DNA of 64,000 bases from Antedon bifida (taxonomy: Eukaryota; Echinodermata; Crinoidea; Comatulida; Antedonidae), in contig OY727103.1 in assembly GCA_963402885.1 (NCBI GenBank), positions 10,814,085 through 10,878,084 on the forward strand. The letters run 5' to 3'. A model generated the notes under the pieces. That model did no database searches, was not told the DNA's origin, and saw only the letters and a program-made list of their open reading frames with translations. Positions 1 through 10,801 of this stretch are shown here, one piece after another. Position numbers and translations under genes: made by a program. The first letter of the stretch is position 1. Each line of letters opens with the position of its first letter.

Positions 1-271
1 CATACAACAGCTTATTATCGTATTTGGAGACGTTTTAGACCATTTTGTGCGTTTCATTACACAAAACATCAAAGTGCAAAAAAGAGTTCCAAATCGCATT
101 TGGAGACGTTTTAGACCATTTTGTGAATTTCGAAAAAACTTTTCACACAAAAACATCAAAGTGCATACAATAGCTTAATATCGTATTTGGAGACGTTTTA
201 GACCATTTTGTGCATTTCAATGAAACTTTTCACACAAAACAACAAAGTGCACAAAATAGCTTCAAATCGCA

Positions 272-347
272 TTTGGAGACGTTTTAGACCATTTTGTGCG
301 TTTCATTACACAAAACATCAAAGTGCACAAAATAGCTTCAAATCGCA
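272..347 (+). repeat. Short 76 bp monomer class
   Basis: This is the clearest example of the 76 bp class; another lies at 23-98. After the core, the usual gcatttcgatgaaactttt stretch is replaced by gcgtttcattacac, so about 10 bp are missing. A sister form with gcgttttattacac occurs near 2351, 11791, 14860, 26260, 36113, 41341, 45517, 51253, 51580, 55743 and 62393. The loss is close to one helical turn. The class sits at fixed places inside the HORs, so it marks register. Whether the shorter length matters for chromatin is unknown. Confidence 0.85.
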
Positions 348-425
348 TTTGGAGACGTTTTAGACCATTTTGTGCATTTCGAAAAAACTTGATTACACAA
401 AAATATCAAAGTGCTTAAAATCACA
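348..425 (+). repeat. Short 78 bp monomer before class D
   Basis: This monomer ends in the linker gcttaaaatcacatttgaaa, which lacks about 9 bp relative to the class A linker aatagcttcaaatcgcattt. The next monomer then starts tttgaaac(a/c)gttttagacc in place of tttggagacgttttagacc. The class recurs throughout (for example near 2486, 5220, 8750, 13289, 24690, 34017, 41465 and 58680). It is often followed by ttttgagcatttcgataaaac or ttttagaacattttgagc, so its neighbours form a recognisable sub-block of the HORs. Confidence 0.85.
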
Positions 426-705
426 TTTGAAACAGTTTTAGACCATTTTGAGCATTTCGATAAAACTTTTCACACAAAACATTAAAGTGCACAAAATAGC
501 TTCAAATCGCATTTGGAGACGTTTTAGACCATTTTGTGCATTTCGATGAAACTTGGTTACACATAAACATCAAAGTGCCCAAAAGAGTTCCAAATCGCAT
601 TTGCAGACGTTTTAGACCATTTTGTGCATTTCGAAAAAACTTTTCAAACAAAAACATCAAAGTGCATACAATAGCTTAATATCGTATTTGGAGACGTTTT
701 AGACC

Positions 706-758
706 ATTTTGTGCATTTCGATGAAACTTTTCACACAAAACATAAAAGTGCACAAAAT
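706..758. repeat. Example of 10 bp inverted repeat within class A monomers
   Basis: attttgtgca at 706-715 and tgcacaaaat at 749-758 are perfect reverse complements separated by 33 bp. The left arm is part of the conserved core; the right arm is the class A linker. The same pair is present wherever a monomer with cattttgtgcattt is followed by gtgcacaaaatagc, which is a large share of the array. In class B the right arm is tgcatacaat, which breaks the symmetry at two positions. In class E it is tgcacaaaag, one pair shorter. A hairpin or cruciform is possible; function is inferred only. Confidence 0.85.
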
Positions 759-1777
759 AGCTTCAAATCGCATTTGTAGACGTTTTAGACCATTTTGTGC
801 ATTTCGAAAAAACTTTTCACACAAAAACATCAAAGTGCATACAATAGCTTAATATCGTATTTGGAGACGTTTTAGACCATTTTGTGCATTTCGATGAAAC
901 TTTTCACCCAAAACATAAAAGTGCACAAAATAGCTTCAAATCGCATTTGGAGACATTTTTGACCATTTTGTGCATTTCGATGAAACTTTTTACACAAAAA
1001 CAACAAAGTGCATACAATAGCTTAATATCGTATTTGGAGACGTTTTAGACAATTTTGTGCATTTCGATGAAACTTTTCAAACAAAAACATCAATGTGCAT
1101 ACAACAGCTTATTATCGCATTTGGAGACGTTTTAGACCATTTTGTGCATTTCGAAAAAACTTTTCACACAAAAACATCAAAGTGCATACAATAGCTTAAT
1201 ATCGTATTTGGAGACGTTTTAGACCATTTTGTGCATTTCGATGAAACTGTTCACACAAAAACATAAAAGTGCATACAATAGCTTAATATCGTATTTGGAG
1301 ACGTTTTAGACCATTTTGTGCATTTCGATAAAACTTTTCACCCAAAACATAAAAGTGCACAAAATAGCTTCAAATCGCATTTGGAGACATTTTTGACCAA
1401 TTTGTGCATTTCGATGAAACTTTTTACACAAAAACAACAAAGTGCATACAATAGCTTAATATCGTATTTGGAGACGTTTTAGACCATTTTGTGCATTTCG
1501 ATGAAAGTTTTCAAACAAAAACATCAATGTGCATACAACAGCTTATTATCGCATTTGGAGACGTTTTAGACCATTTTGTGCATTTCGAAAAAACTTTTCA
1601 CACAAAAACATCAAAGTGCATACAATAGCTTAATATCGTATTTGGAGACGTTTTAGACCATTTTGTGCATTTCGATGAAACTTTTCACACAAAAACATAA
1701 AAGTGCATACAATAGCTTAATATCGAATTTGGAGGCGTTTTAGACCATTTTGTGCATTTCGATGAAACTTTTCACCC

Positions 1778-2640
1778 AAAAACATCAAAGTGCATACAAT
1801 AGCTTAATATCGTATTTGGAGACGTTTTAGACCATTTTTTGCATTTCGATAAAACTTTTCACACAAAACATTAAAGTGCACAAAATAGCTTCAAATCGCA
1901 TTTGGAGACGTTTTAGACCATTTTGTGCATTTCGATGAAAATTGGTTACACAAAAACATCAAAGTGCACAAAAGAGTTCCAAATCGCATTTGGAGACGTT
2001 TTAGACCATTTTGTGCATTTCGAAAAAACTTTTCACACAAAAACATCAAAGTGCATACAATAGCTTAATATCGTATTTGGAGACGTTTTAGACCATTTTT
2101 TGCATTTCGATGAAACTTTTCACACAAAACATAAAAGTGCATAAAATAGCTTCAAATCGCATTTGGAGACGTTTTAGACCATTTTGTGCATTTCGAAGAA
2201 ACTTTTCACACAAAAACAACAAAGTGCATACAATATCTTAATATCGTATTTGGAGACGTTTTAGACCACTTTGTGCATTTCGATGAAACTTTTCACACAC
2301 AACATCAAAGTGCACAAAATAGCTTCAAATCGCATTTGGAGACGTTTTAGACCATTTTGTGCGTTTTATTACACAAAACATCAAAGTGCACAAAATAGCT
2401 TAATATCGCATTTGGAGACGTTTTAGACCATTTTGTGCATTTCGAAAAAACTTGATTACACAAAAATATCAAAGTGCTTAAAATCACATTTGAAACCGTT
2501 TTAGACCATTTTGAGCATTTCGATAAAACTTTTCACACAAAAACAAAAAAGTGCATACAATAGCTTAATATCGTATTTGGAGACGTTTTAGACCATTTTG
2601 TGCATTTCGATGAAACTTTTCACACAAAAACATCAATGTT
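1778..2640 (+). repeat. Linker segment between block P copies 1 and 2
   Basis: This segment runs B, A, E, B, A, two short monomers and D. It matches 14281-15130 (offset about 12500), 25677-26539 (offset 23899) and 61809-62671. It includes the signature ccactttgtgc variant at about 2266-2276, the cacacacaacatc variant near 2293 and cacacaaaaacaaaaaag near 2535. In the later copies this segment follows the 590 bp HOR. Here it follows block P, so the junction near 1778 is a recombination point. Confidence 0.85.
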
Positions 2641-4417
2641 CATACAACAGCTTATTATCGTATTTGGAGACGTTTTAGACCATTTTGTGCGTTTCATTAC
2701 ACAAAACATCAAAGTGCAAAAAAGAGATCCAAACCGCATTTGGAGACGTTTTAGACCATTTTGTGAATTTCGAAAAAACTTTTCACACAAAAACATCAAA
2801 GTGCATACAATAGCTTAATATCGTATTTGGAGACGTTTTAGACCATTTTGTGCATTTCAATGAAACTTTTCACACAAAACAACAAAGTGCACAAAATAGC
2901 TTCAAATCGCATTTGGAGACGTTTTAGACCATTTTGTGCGTTTCATTACACAAAACATCAAAGTGCACAAAATAGCTTCAAATCGCATTTGGAGACGTTT
3001 TAGACCATTTTGTGCATTTCGAAAAAACTTGATTACACAAAAATATCAAAGTGCTTAAAATCACATTTGAAACAGTTTTAGACCATTTTGAGCATTTCGA
3101 TAAAACTTTTCACACAAAACATTAAAGTGCACAAAATAGCTTCAAATCGCATTTGGAGACGTTTTAGACCATTTTGTGCATTTCGATGAAACTTGGTTAC
3201 ACATAAACATCAAAGTGCCCAAAAGAGTTCCAAATCGCATTTGCAGACGTTTTAGACCATTTTGTGCATTTCGAAAAAACTTTTCAAACAAAAACATCAA
3301 AGTGCATACAATAGCTTAATATCGTATTTGGAGACGTTTTAGACCATTTTGTGCATTTCGATGAAACTTTTCACACAAAACATAAAAGTGCACAAAATAG
3401 CTTCAAATCGCATTTGTAGACGTTTTAGACCATTTTGTGCATTTCGAAAAAACTTTTCACACAAAAACATCAAAGTGCATACAATAGCTTAATATCGTAT
3501 TTGGAGACGTTTTAGACCATTTTGTGCATTTCGATGAAACTTTTCACCCAAAACATAAAAGTGCACAAAATAGCTTCAAATCGCATTTGGAGACATTTTT
3601 GACCATTTTGTGCATTTCGATGAAACTTTTTACACAAAAACAACAAAGTGCATACAATAGCTTAATATCGTATTTGGAGACGTTTTAGACAATTTTGTGC
3701 ATTTCGATGAAACTTTTCAAACAAAAACATCAATGTGCATACAACAGCTTATTATCGCATTTGGAGACGTTTTAGACCATTTTGTGCATTTCGAAAAAAC
3801 TTTTCACACAAAAACATCAAAGTGCATACAATAGCTTAATATCGTATTTGGAGACGTTTTAGACCATTTTGTGCATTTCGATGAAACTGTTCACACAAAA
3901 ACATAAAAGTGCATACAATAGCTTAATATCGTATTTGGAGACGTTTTAGACCATTTTGTGCATTTCGATAAAACTTTTCACCCAAAACATAAAAGTGCAC
4001 AAAATAGCTTCAAATCGCATTTGGAGACATTTTTGACCAATTTGTGCATTTCGATGAAACTTTTTACACAAAAACAACAAAGTGCATACAATAGCTTAAT
4101 ATCGTATTTGGAGACGTTTTAGACCATTTTGTGCATTTCGATGAAAGTTTTCAAACAAAAACATCAATGTGCATACAACAGCTTATTATCGCATTTGGAG
4201 ACGTTTTAGACCATTTTGTGCATTTCGAAAAAACTTTTCACACAAAAACATCAAAGTGCATACAATAGCTTAATATCGTATTTGGAGACGTTTTAGACCA
4301 TTTTGTGCATTTCGATGAAACTTTTCACACAAAAACATAAAAGTGCATACAATAGCTTAATATCGAATTTGGAGGCGTTTTAGACCATTTTGTGCATTTC
4401 GATGAAACTTTTCACCC
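2641..4417 (+). repeat. HOR block P, copy 2
   Basis: Second copy of the first 1.78 kb of the window. Unlike copy 1 it continues beyond the block into the ggaggcg / cacccaaaac / acatttttgacc series, and that order is shared with 26540-29347. Copy 2 therefore has the same downstream flank as copy 3 and copy 1 the aberrant one. Substitutions at 2727 and 2734 are private to this copy: copies at 26540 and 62672 carry the gttcc aaatcgc form. Confidence 0.92.
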
Positions 4418-5448
4418 AAAACATAAAAGTGCACAAAATAGCTTCAAATCGCATTTGGAGACATTTTTGACCAATTTGTGCATTTCGATGAAACTTTTTA
4501 CACAAAAACAACAAAGTGCATACAATAGCTTAATATCGTATTTGGAGACGTTTTAGACCATTTTGTGCATTTCGATGAAACTTTTCAAACAAAAACATCA
4601 ATGTGCATACAACAGCTTATTATCGCATTTGGAGACGTTTTAGACCATTTTGTGCATTTCGAAAAAACTTTTCACACAAAAACATCAAAGTGCATACAAT
4701 AGCTTAATATCGTATTTGGAGACGTTTTAGACCATTTTGTGCATTTCGATGAAACTTTTCACACAAAAACATAAAAGTGCATACAATAGCTTAATATCGT
4801 ATTTGGAGGCGTTTTAGACCATTTTGTGCATTTCGATGAAACTTTTCACCCAAAACATAAAAGTGCACAAAATAGCTTCAAATCGCATTTGGAGACATTT
4901 TTGACCAATTTGTGCATTTCGATGAAACTTTTTACACAAAAACAACAAAGTGCATACAATAGCTTAATATCGTATTTGGAGACGTTTTAGACCATTTTGT
5001 GCATTTCGATAAAACTTTTCACACAAAAACATCAAAGTGCATACAATAGCTTAATATCGTATTTGGAGACGTTTTAGACCATTTTGTGCATTTCAATGAA
5101 ACTTTTCACACAAAACAACAAAGTGCACAAAATAGCTTCAAATCGCATTTGGAGACGTTTTAGACCATTTTGTGCATTTCGAAAAAACTTGATTACACAA
5201 AAATATCAAAGTGCTTAAAATCACATTTGAAACCGTTTTAGACCATTTTGAGCATTTCGATAAAACTTTTCACACAAAACATTAAAGTGCACAAAATAGC
5301 TTCAAATCGCATTTGGAGACGTTTTAGACCATTTTGTGCATTTCGATGAAACTTGGTTACACAAAAACATCAAAGTGCACAAAAGAGTTCCAAATCGCAT
5401 TTGGAGACGTTTTACACCAATTTGTGCATTTCGAAAAAACTTTTCACA
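4418..5448 (+). repeat. A/B/C/D/E mosaic, first copy of the 685 bp HOR region
   Basis: This region alternates class A monomers that have the acatttttgaccaatttg core with class B and C monomers. It then runs through two B monomers, A, D and E (acaccaatttg variant at about 5414). It matches 28317-29347 at offset 23899. An 8-monomer stretch inside it is single here but is duplicated as 685 bp units in the later copy. Confidence 0.85.
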
Positions 5449-8400
5449 CAAAAACATCAAAGTGCATACAATAGCTTAATATCGTATTTGGAGACGTTTT
5501 AGACCATTTTGTGCATTTCGATGAAACTTTTCACACAAAACATAAAAGTGCACAAAATAGCTTCAAATCGCATTTGTAGACGTTTTAGACCATTTTGTGC
5601 ATTTCGAAAAAACTTTTTACACAAAAACATCAAAGTGCTTAAAATCACATTTAAAACCGTTTTAGACCATTTTGAGCATTTCGATAAAACTTTTCACACA
5701 AAACATTAAAGTGCACAAAATAGCTTCAAATCGCATTTGGAGACGTTTTAGACCATTTTGTGCATTTCGATGAAACTTGGTTACACAAAAACATCAAAGT
5801 GCACAAAAGAGTTCCAAATCGCATTTGGAGACGTTTTACACCATTTTGTGCATTTCGAAAAAACTTTTCACACAAAAACATCAAAGTGCATACAATAGCT
5901 TAATATCGTATTTGGAGACGTTTTAGACCATTTTGTGCATTTCGATGAAACTTTTCACACAAAACATAAAAGTGCACAAAATAGCTTCAAATCGCATTTG
6001 TAGACGTTTTAGACCATTTTGTGCATTTCGAAAAAACTTTTTACACAAAAACATCAAAGTGCATACAATAGCTTAATATCGTATTTGGAGACGTTTTAGA
6101 CCATTTTGTGCATTTCGATGAAACTTTTCACCCAAAACATAAAAGTGCACAAAATAGCTTCAAATCGCATTTGGAGACATTTTTGACCATTTTGTGCATT
6201 TCGATGAAACTTTTTACACAAAAACAACAAAGTGCCTACAATAGCTTAATATCGTATTTGGAGACGTTTTAGACAATTTTGTGCATTTCGATGAAACTTT
6301 TCAAACAAAAACATCAATGTGCATACAACAGCTTATTATCGCATTTGGAGACGTTTTAGACCATTTTGTGCATTTCGAAAAAACTTTTCACACAAAAACA
6401 TCAAAGTGCATACAATAGCTTAATATCGTATTTGGAGACGTTTTAGACCATTTTGTGCATTTCGATGAAACTGTTCACACAAAAACATAAAAGTGCATAC
6501 AATAGCTTAATATCGTATTTGGAGACGTTTTAGACCATTTTGTGCATTTCGATAAAACTTTTCACCCAAAACATAAAAGTGCACAAAATAGCTTCAAATC
6601 GCATTTGGAGACATTTTTGACCAATTTGTGCATTTCGATGAAACTTTTTACACAAAAACAACAAAGTGCATACAATAGCTTAATATCGTATTTGGAGACG
6701 TTTTAGACCATTTTGTGCATTTCGATGAAAGTTTTCAAACAAAAACATCAATGTGCATACAACAGCTTATTATCGCATTTGGAGACGTTTTAGACCATTT
6801 TGTGCATTTCGAAAAAACTTTTCATACAAAAACATCAAAGTGCATACAATAGCTTAATATCGTATTTGGAGACGTTTTAGACCATTTTGTGCATTTCGAT
6901 GAAACTTTTCACACAAAAACATAAAAGTGCATACAATAGCTTAATATCGTATTTGGAGGCGTTTTAGACCATTTTGTGCATTTCGATGAAACTTTTCACC
7001 CAAAACATAAAAGTGCACAAAATAGCTTCAAATCGCATTTGGAGACATTTTTGACCAATTTGTGCATTTCGATGAAACTTTGTACACAAAAACAACAAAG
7101 TGCATACAATAGCTTAATATCGTATTTGGAGACGTTTTAGACCATTTTGTGCATTTCGATGAAACTTTTCAAACAAAAACATCAATGTGCATACAACAGC
7201 TTATTATCGCATTTGGAGACGTTTTAGACCATTTTGTGCATTTCGAAAAAACTTTTCACACAAAAACATCAAAGTGCATACAATAGCTTAATATCGTATT
7301 TGGAGACGTTTTAGACCATTTTGTGCATTTCGATGAAACTTTTCACACAAAAACATAAAAGTGCATACAATAGCTTAATATCGTATTTGGAGGCGTTTTA
7401 GACCATTTTGTGCATTTCGATGAAACTTTTCACCCAAAACATAAAAGTGCACAAAATAGCTTCAAATCGCATTTGGAGACATTTTTGACCAATTTGTGCA
7501 TTTCGATGAAACTTTTTACACAAAAACAACAAAGTGCATACAATAGCTTAATATCGTATTTGGAGACGTTTTAGACCATTTTGTGCATTTCGATGAAACT
7601 TTTCAAACAAAAACATCAATGTGCATACAACAGCTTATTATCGCATTTGGAGACGTTTTAGACCATTTTGTGCATTTCGATGAAACTTTTCACACAAAAA
7701 CATCAAAGTGCATACAATAGCTTAATATCGTATTTGGAGACGTTTTAGACCATTTTGTGCATTTCGATGAAACTTTTCACACAAAACCATCAAAGTGCAT
7801 AAAATATCTTCAAATCGCATTTGCAGACGTTTTAGACCATTTTGTGCATTTCGATGAAACTTAGTTACACAAAAACATCAAAGTGCTTAAAATCACATTT
7901 GAAACCGTTTTAGACCATTTCGAGCATTTCTATAAAACTTTTGACACAAAACATCAAAGTGCACAAAAGAACTCAAAATCGCATTTGGAGACGTTTTAGA
8001 CCATTTTGAGCATTTCGAAAAAACTTTTCACTCAAAAACATCAAAGTGCATACAATAGCTTAATATAGTATTTGGAGACGTTTTAGACCATTTTGAGCAT
8101 TTCGATAAAACTTTTCACACAAAACATTAAAGTGCACAAAATAGCTTCAAATCGCATTTGGAGACGTTTTAGACCATTTTGTGCATTTCGATGAAACTTG
8201 GTTACACAAAAACATCAAAGTGCACAAAAGAGTTCCAAATCGCATTTGAGACGTTTTAGACCATTTTGTGCATTTCGAAAAAACTTTTCACACAAAAACA
8301 TCAAAGTGCATACAATAGCTTACTATCATATTTGGAGACGTTTTAGACCATTTTGTGCATTTCGATGAAACTTTTCACACAAAACATAAAAGTGCATAAA

Positions 8401-8457
8401 ATAGCTTCAAATCGCATTTGGAGACGTTTTAGACCATTTTGTGCATTTCGATGAAAC
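5449..8457 (+). repeat. HOR block Q, copy 1
   Basis: This 3 kb block matches 30033-33041 at a constant offset of 24584. Its first 3.2 kb, with some upstream sequence, also matches 16412 onward (offset 11478) and 18956-22171 (offset about 13975). Signature variants are tttgtagacg, ttttacacc, the ctgttcacac variant near 6473 and the gatgaaagttttc variant near 6726. Differences between copies are sparse substitutions such as ttaaaacc versus ttgaaacc at about 5651/17129. Confidence 0.88.
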
Positions 8458-8997
8458 TTGGTTACACTAAAACATCAAAGTGCACAAAAGAGTTCCAAAT
8501 CGCATTTGGAGACGTTTTAGACCATTTTGTGCATTTCAAAAAAACTTTTCACACAAAAACATCAAAGTGCATACAATAGCTTAATATCGTATTTGGAGAC
8601 GTTTTAGACCATTTTGTGCATTTCGATGAAACTTTTCACACAAAACATCAAAGTGCACAAAATAGCTTCAAATCGCATTTGGAGACGTTTTAGACCATTT
8701 TGTGCATTTCGATGAAACTTGATTACACAAAAACATCAAAGTGCTTAAAATCACATTTGAAACCGTTTTAGAACATTTTGAGCATTTCGAAAAAACTTTT
8801 CAAACAAAAACATCAATGTGCATAAAACAGCTTATTATCGCATTTGGAGACGTTTTAGACCATTTTGTGCATTTCGATGAAACTTTTCAAACAAAAACAT
8901 CAATGTGCATACAACAGCTTATTATCGCATTTGGAGACGTTTTAGACCATTTTGTGCATTTCGAATAAACTTTTCACACAAAAACATCAAAGTGCAC
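7677..8997 (+). repeat. 1.3 kb block, first copy (offset 1804)
   Basis: This block matches 9481-10801 at an offset of 1804 bp. It holds the accatcaaagtgcataaaatatc monomer followed by tttgcagacg, the acttagttac monomer with the ttttgacac D form, the gaactca E form, the single-g tttgagacg monomer, the ttactatcatatttgg form and the cattttgagcatttcg / cttttcaaac C-type pair. The copies differ mainly between about 9860 and 9930. Confidence 0.85.
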
Positions 8998-9480
8998 AAA
9001 AGAACTCAAAATCGCATTTGGAGACGTTTTAGACCATTTTGAGCATTTCGAAAAAACTTTTCACTCAAAAACATCAAAGTGCATACAATAGCTTAATATA
9101 GTATTTGGAGACGTTTTAGACCATTTTGAGCATTTCGATAAAACTTTTCACACAAAACATTAAAGTGCACAGAATAGCTTCAAATCGCATTTGGAGACGT
9201 TTTAGACCATTTTGTGCATTTCGATGAAATTTGGTTACACAAAAACATCAAAGTGCACAAAAGAGTTCCAAATCGCATTTGAGACGTTTTAGACCATTTT
9301 GTGCATTTCGAAAAAACTTTTCACACAAAAACATCAAAGTGCATACAATAGCTTACTATCATATTTGGAGACGTTTTAGACCATTTTGTGCATTTCGATG
9401 AAACTTTTCACACAAAACATAAAAGTGCATAAAATAGCTTCAAATCGCATTTGGAGACGTTTTAGACCATTTTGTGCATT
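8998..9480 (+). repeat. Intervening HOR segment between 1,804 bp copies
   Basis: At 8998 the sequence jumps from the end of a cgaataaac monomer into cacaaaagaactc. It then repeats the series seen around 7960-8450 at an offset near 1032. It carries private variants cacagaatagc (about 9168) and gatgaaatttgg (about 9225). Both recur at 42891 and 42951 in a copy 33,726 bp downstream, so the two stretches are sisters. Confidence 0.8.
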
Positions 9481-10801
9481 TCGATGAAACTTTTCACACA
9501 AAAACATCAAAGTGCATACAATAGCTTAATATCGTATTTGGAGACGTTTTAGACCATTTTGTGCATTTCGATGAAACTTTTCACACAAAACCATCAAAGT
9601 GCATAAAATATCTTCAAATCGCATTTGCAGACGTTTTAGACCATTTTGTGCATTTCGATGAAACTTAGTTACACAAAAACATCAAAGTGCTTAAAATCAC
9701 ATTTGAAACCGTTTTAGACCATTTCGAGCATTTCTATAAAACTTTTGACACAAAACATCAAAGTGCACAAAAGAACTCAAAATCGCATTTGGAGACGTTT
9801 TAGACCATTTTGAGCATTTCGAAAAAACTTTTCACTCAAAAACATCAAAGTGCATACAATAGCTTAATATCGTATTTGGAGACGTTTTAGACCATTTTGT
9901 GCATTTCTATAAAACTTTTGACACAAAACATCAAAGTGCACAAAATAGCTTCAAATCGCATTTGGAGACGTTTTAGACCATTTTGTGCATTTCGATGAAA
10001 CTTGGTTACACAAAAACATCAAAGTGCACAAAAGAGTTCCAAATCGCATTTGAGACGTTTTAGACCATTTTGTGCATTTCGAAAAAACTTTTCACACAAA
10101 AACATCAAAGTGCATACAATAGCTTACTATCATATTTGGAGACGTTTTAGACCATTTTGTGCATTTCGATGAAACTTTTCACACAAAACATAAAAGTGCA
10201 TAAAATAGCTTCAAATCGCATTTGGAGACGTTTTAGACCATTTTGTGCATTTCGATGAAACTTGGTTACACTAAAACATCAAAGTGCACAAAAGAGTTCC
10301 AAATCGCATTTGGAGACGTTTTAGACCATTTTGTGCATTTCAAAAAAACTTTTCACACAAAAACATCAAAGTGCATACAATAGCTTAATATCGTATTTGG
10401 AGACGTTTTAGACCATTTTGTGCATTTCGATGAAACTTTTCACACAAAACATCAAAGTGCACAAAATAGCTTCAAATCGCATTTGGAGACGTTTTAGACC
10501 ATTTTGTGCATTTCGATGAAACTTGATTACACAAAAACATCAAAGTGCTTAAAATCACATTTGAAACCGTTTTAGAACATTTTGAGCATTTCGAAAAAAC
10601 TTTTCAAACAAAAACATCAATGTGCATAAAACAGCTTATTATCGCATTTGGAGACGTTTTAGACCATTTTGTGCATTTCGATGAAACTTTTCAAACAAAA
10701 ACATCAATGTGCATACAACAGCTTATTATCGCATTTGGAGACGTTTTAGACCATTTTGTGCATTTCGAATAAACTTTTCACACAAAAACATCAAAGTGCA
10801 T
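9481..10801 (+). repeat. 1.3 kb block, second copy (offset 1804)
   Basis: This is the second copy of 7677-8997. From about 9862 to 9930 it reads atatcgtatttgg then gtgcatttctataaaacttttgacac. The first copy and the 43.6 kb copy instead read atatagtatttgg then gagcatttcgataaaac. The change looks like a short conversion tract or a double exchange with a D-type monomer. Downstream it runs into the 10.8-13.0 kb series. Confidence 0.82.

Larger units (their letters stand above)
1..1777 (+). repeat. HOR block P, copy 1
   Basis: This stretch matches 2641-4417 with a constant offset of 2640. The only differences I noticed are at 87 (t, versus a at 2727) and 94 (t, versus c at 2734). It contains the two gcgtttcattacac 76 bp monomers, the cataaacatcaaagtgccc class E variant near 560, the tttgtagacg and cacccaaaacataaaag variants, and the acatttttgacc core variants. 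The match stops near 1778: this copy switches to aacatcaaagtgcataca, while the other continues with cataaaagtgcacaaa. The block starts mid-monomer at the window edge. Confidence 0.92.

Noticed and set aside
720..740. CENP-B box-like stretch ttcgatgaaac in most monomers.
   Set aside because: It fits TTCGnnnnA of the CENP-B box consensus, but the required CGGG half is absent (tttt or ttgg instead). At AT-rich composition a partial match is weak evidence.
2600..2818. Open reading frames of 64-91 codons on both strands (for example 5509-5709, 8741-8968, 11777-11986 minus, 29147-29401, 38465-38728, 41582-41857, 55983-56258).
   Set aside because: Each is a run of satellite monomers. Class B is 87 bp (29 codons), so frames stay open across it until an 86, 78 or 76 bp monomer shifts them. 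The same peptides recur only because the DNA recurs, overlapping frames exist on both strands, and there is no sign of domains, start context or codon bias.
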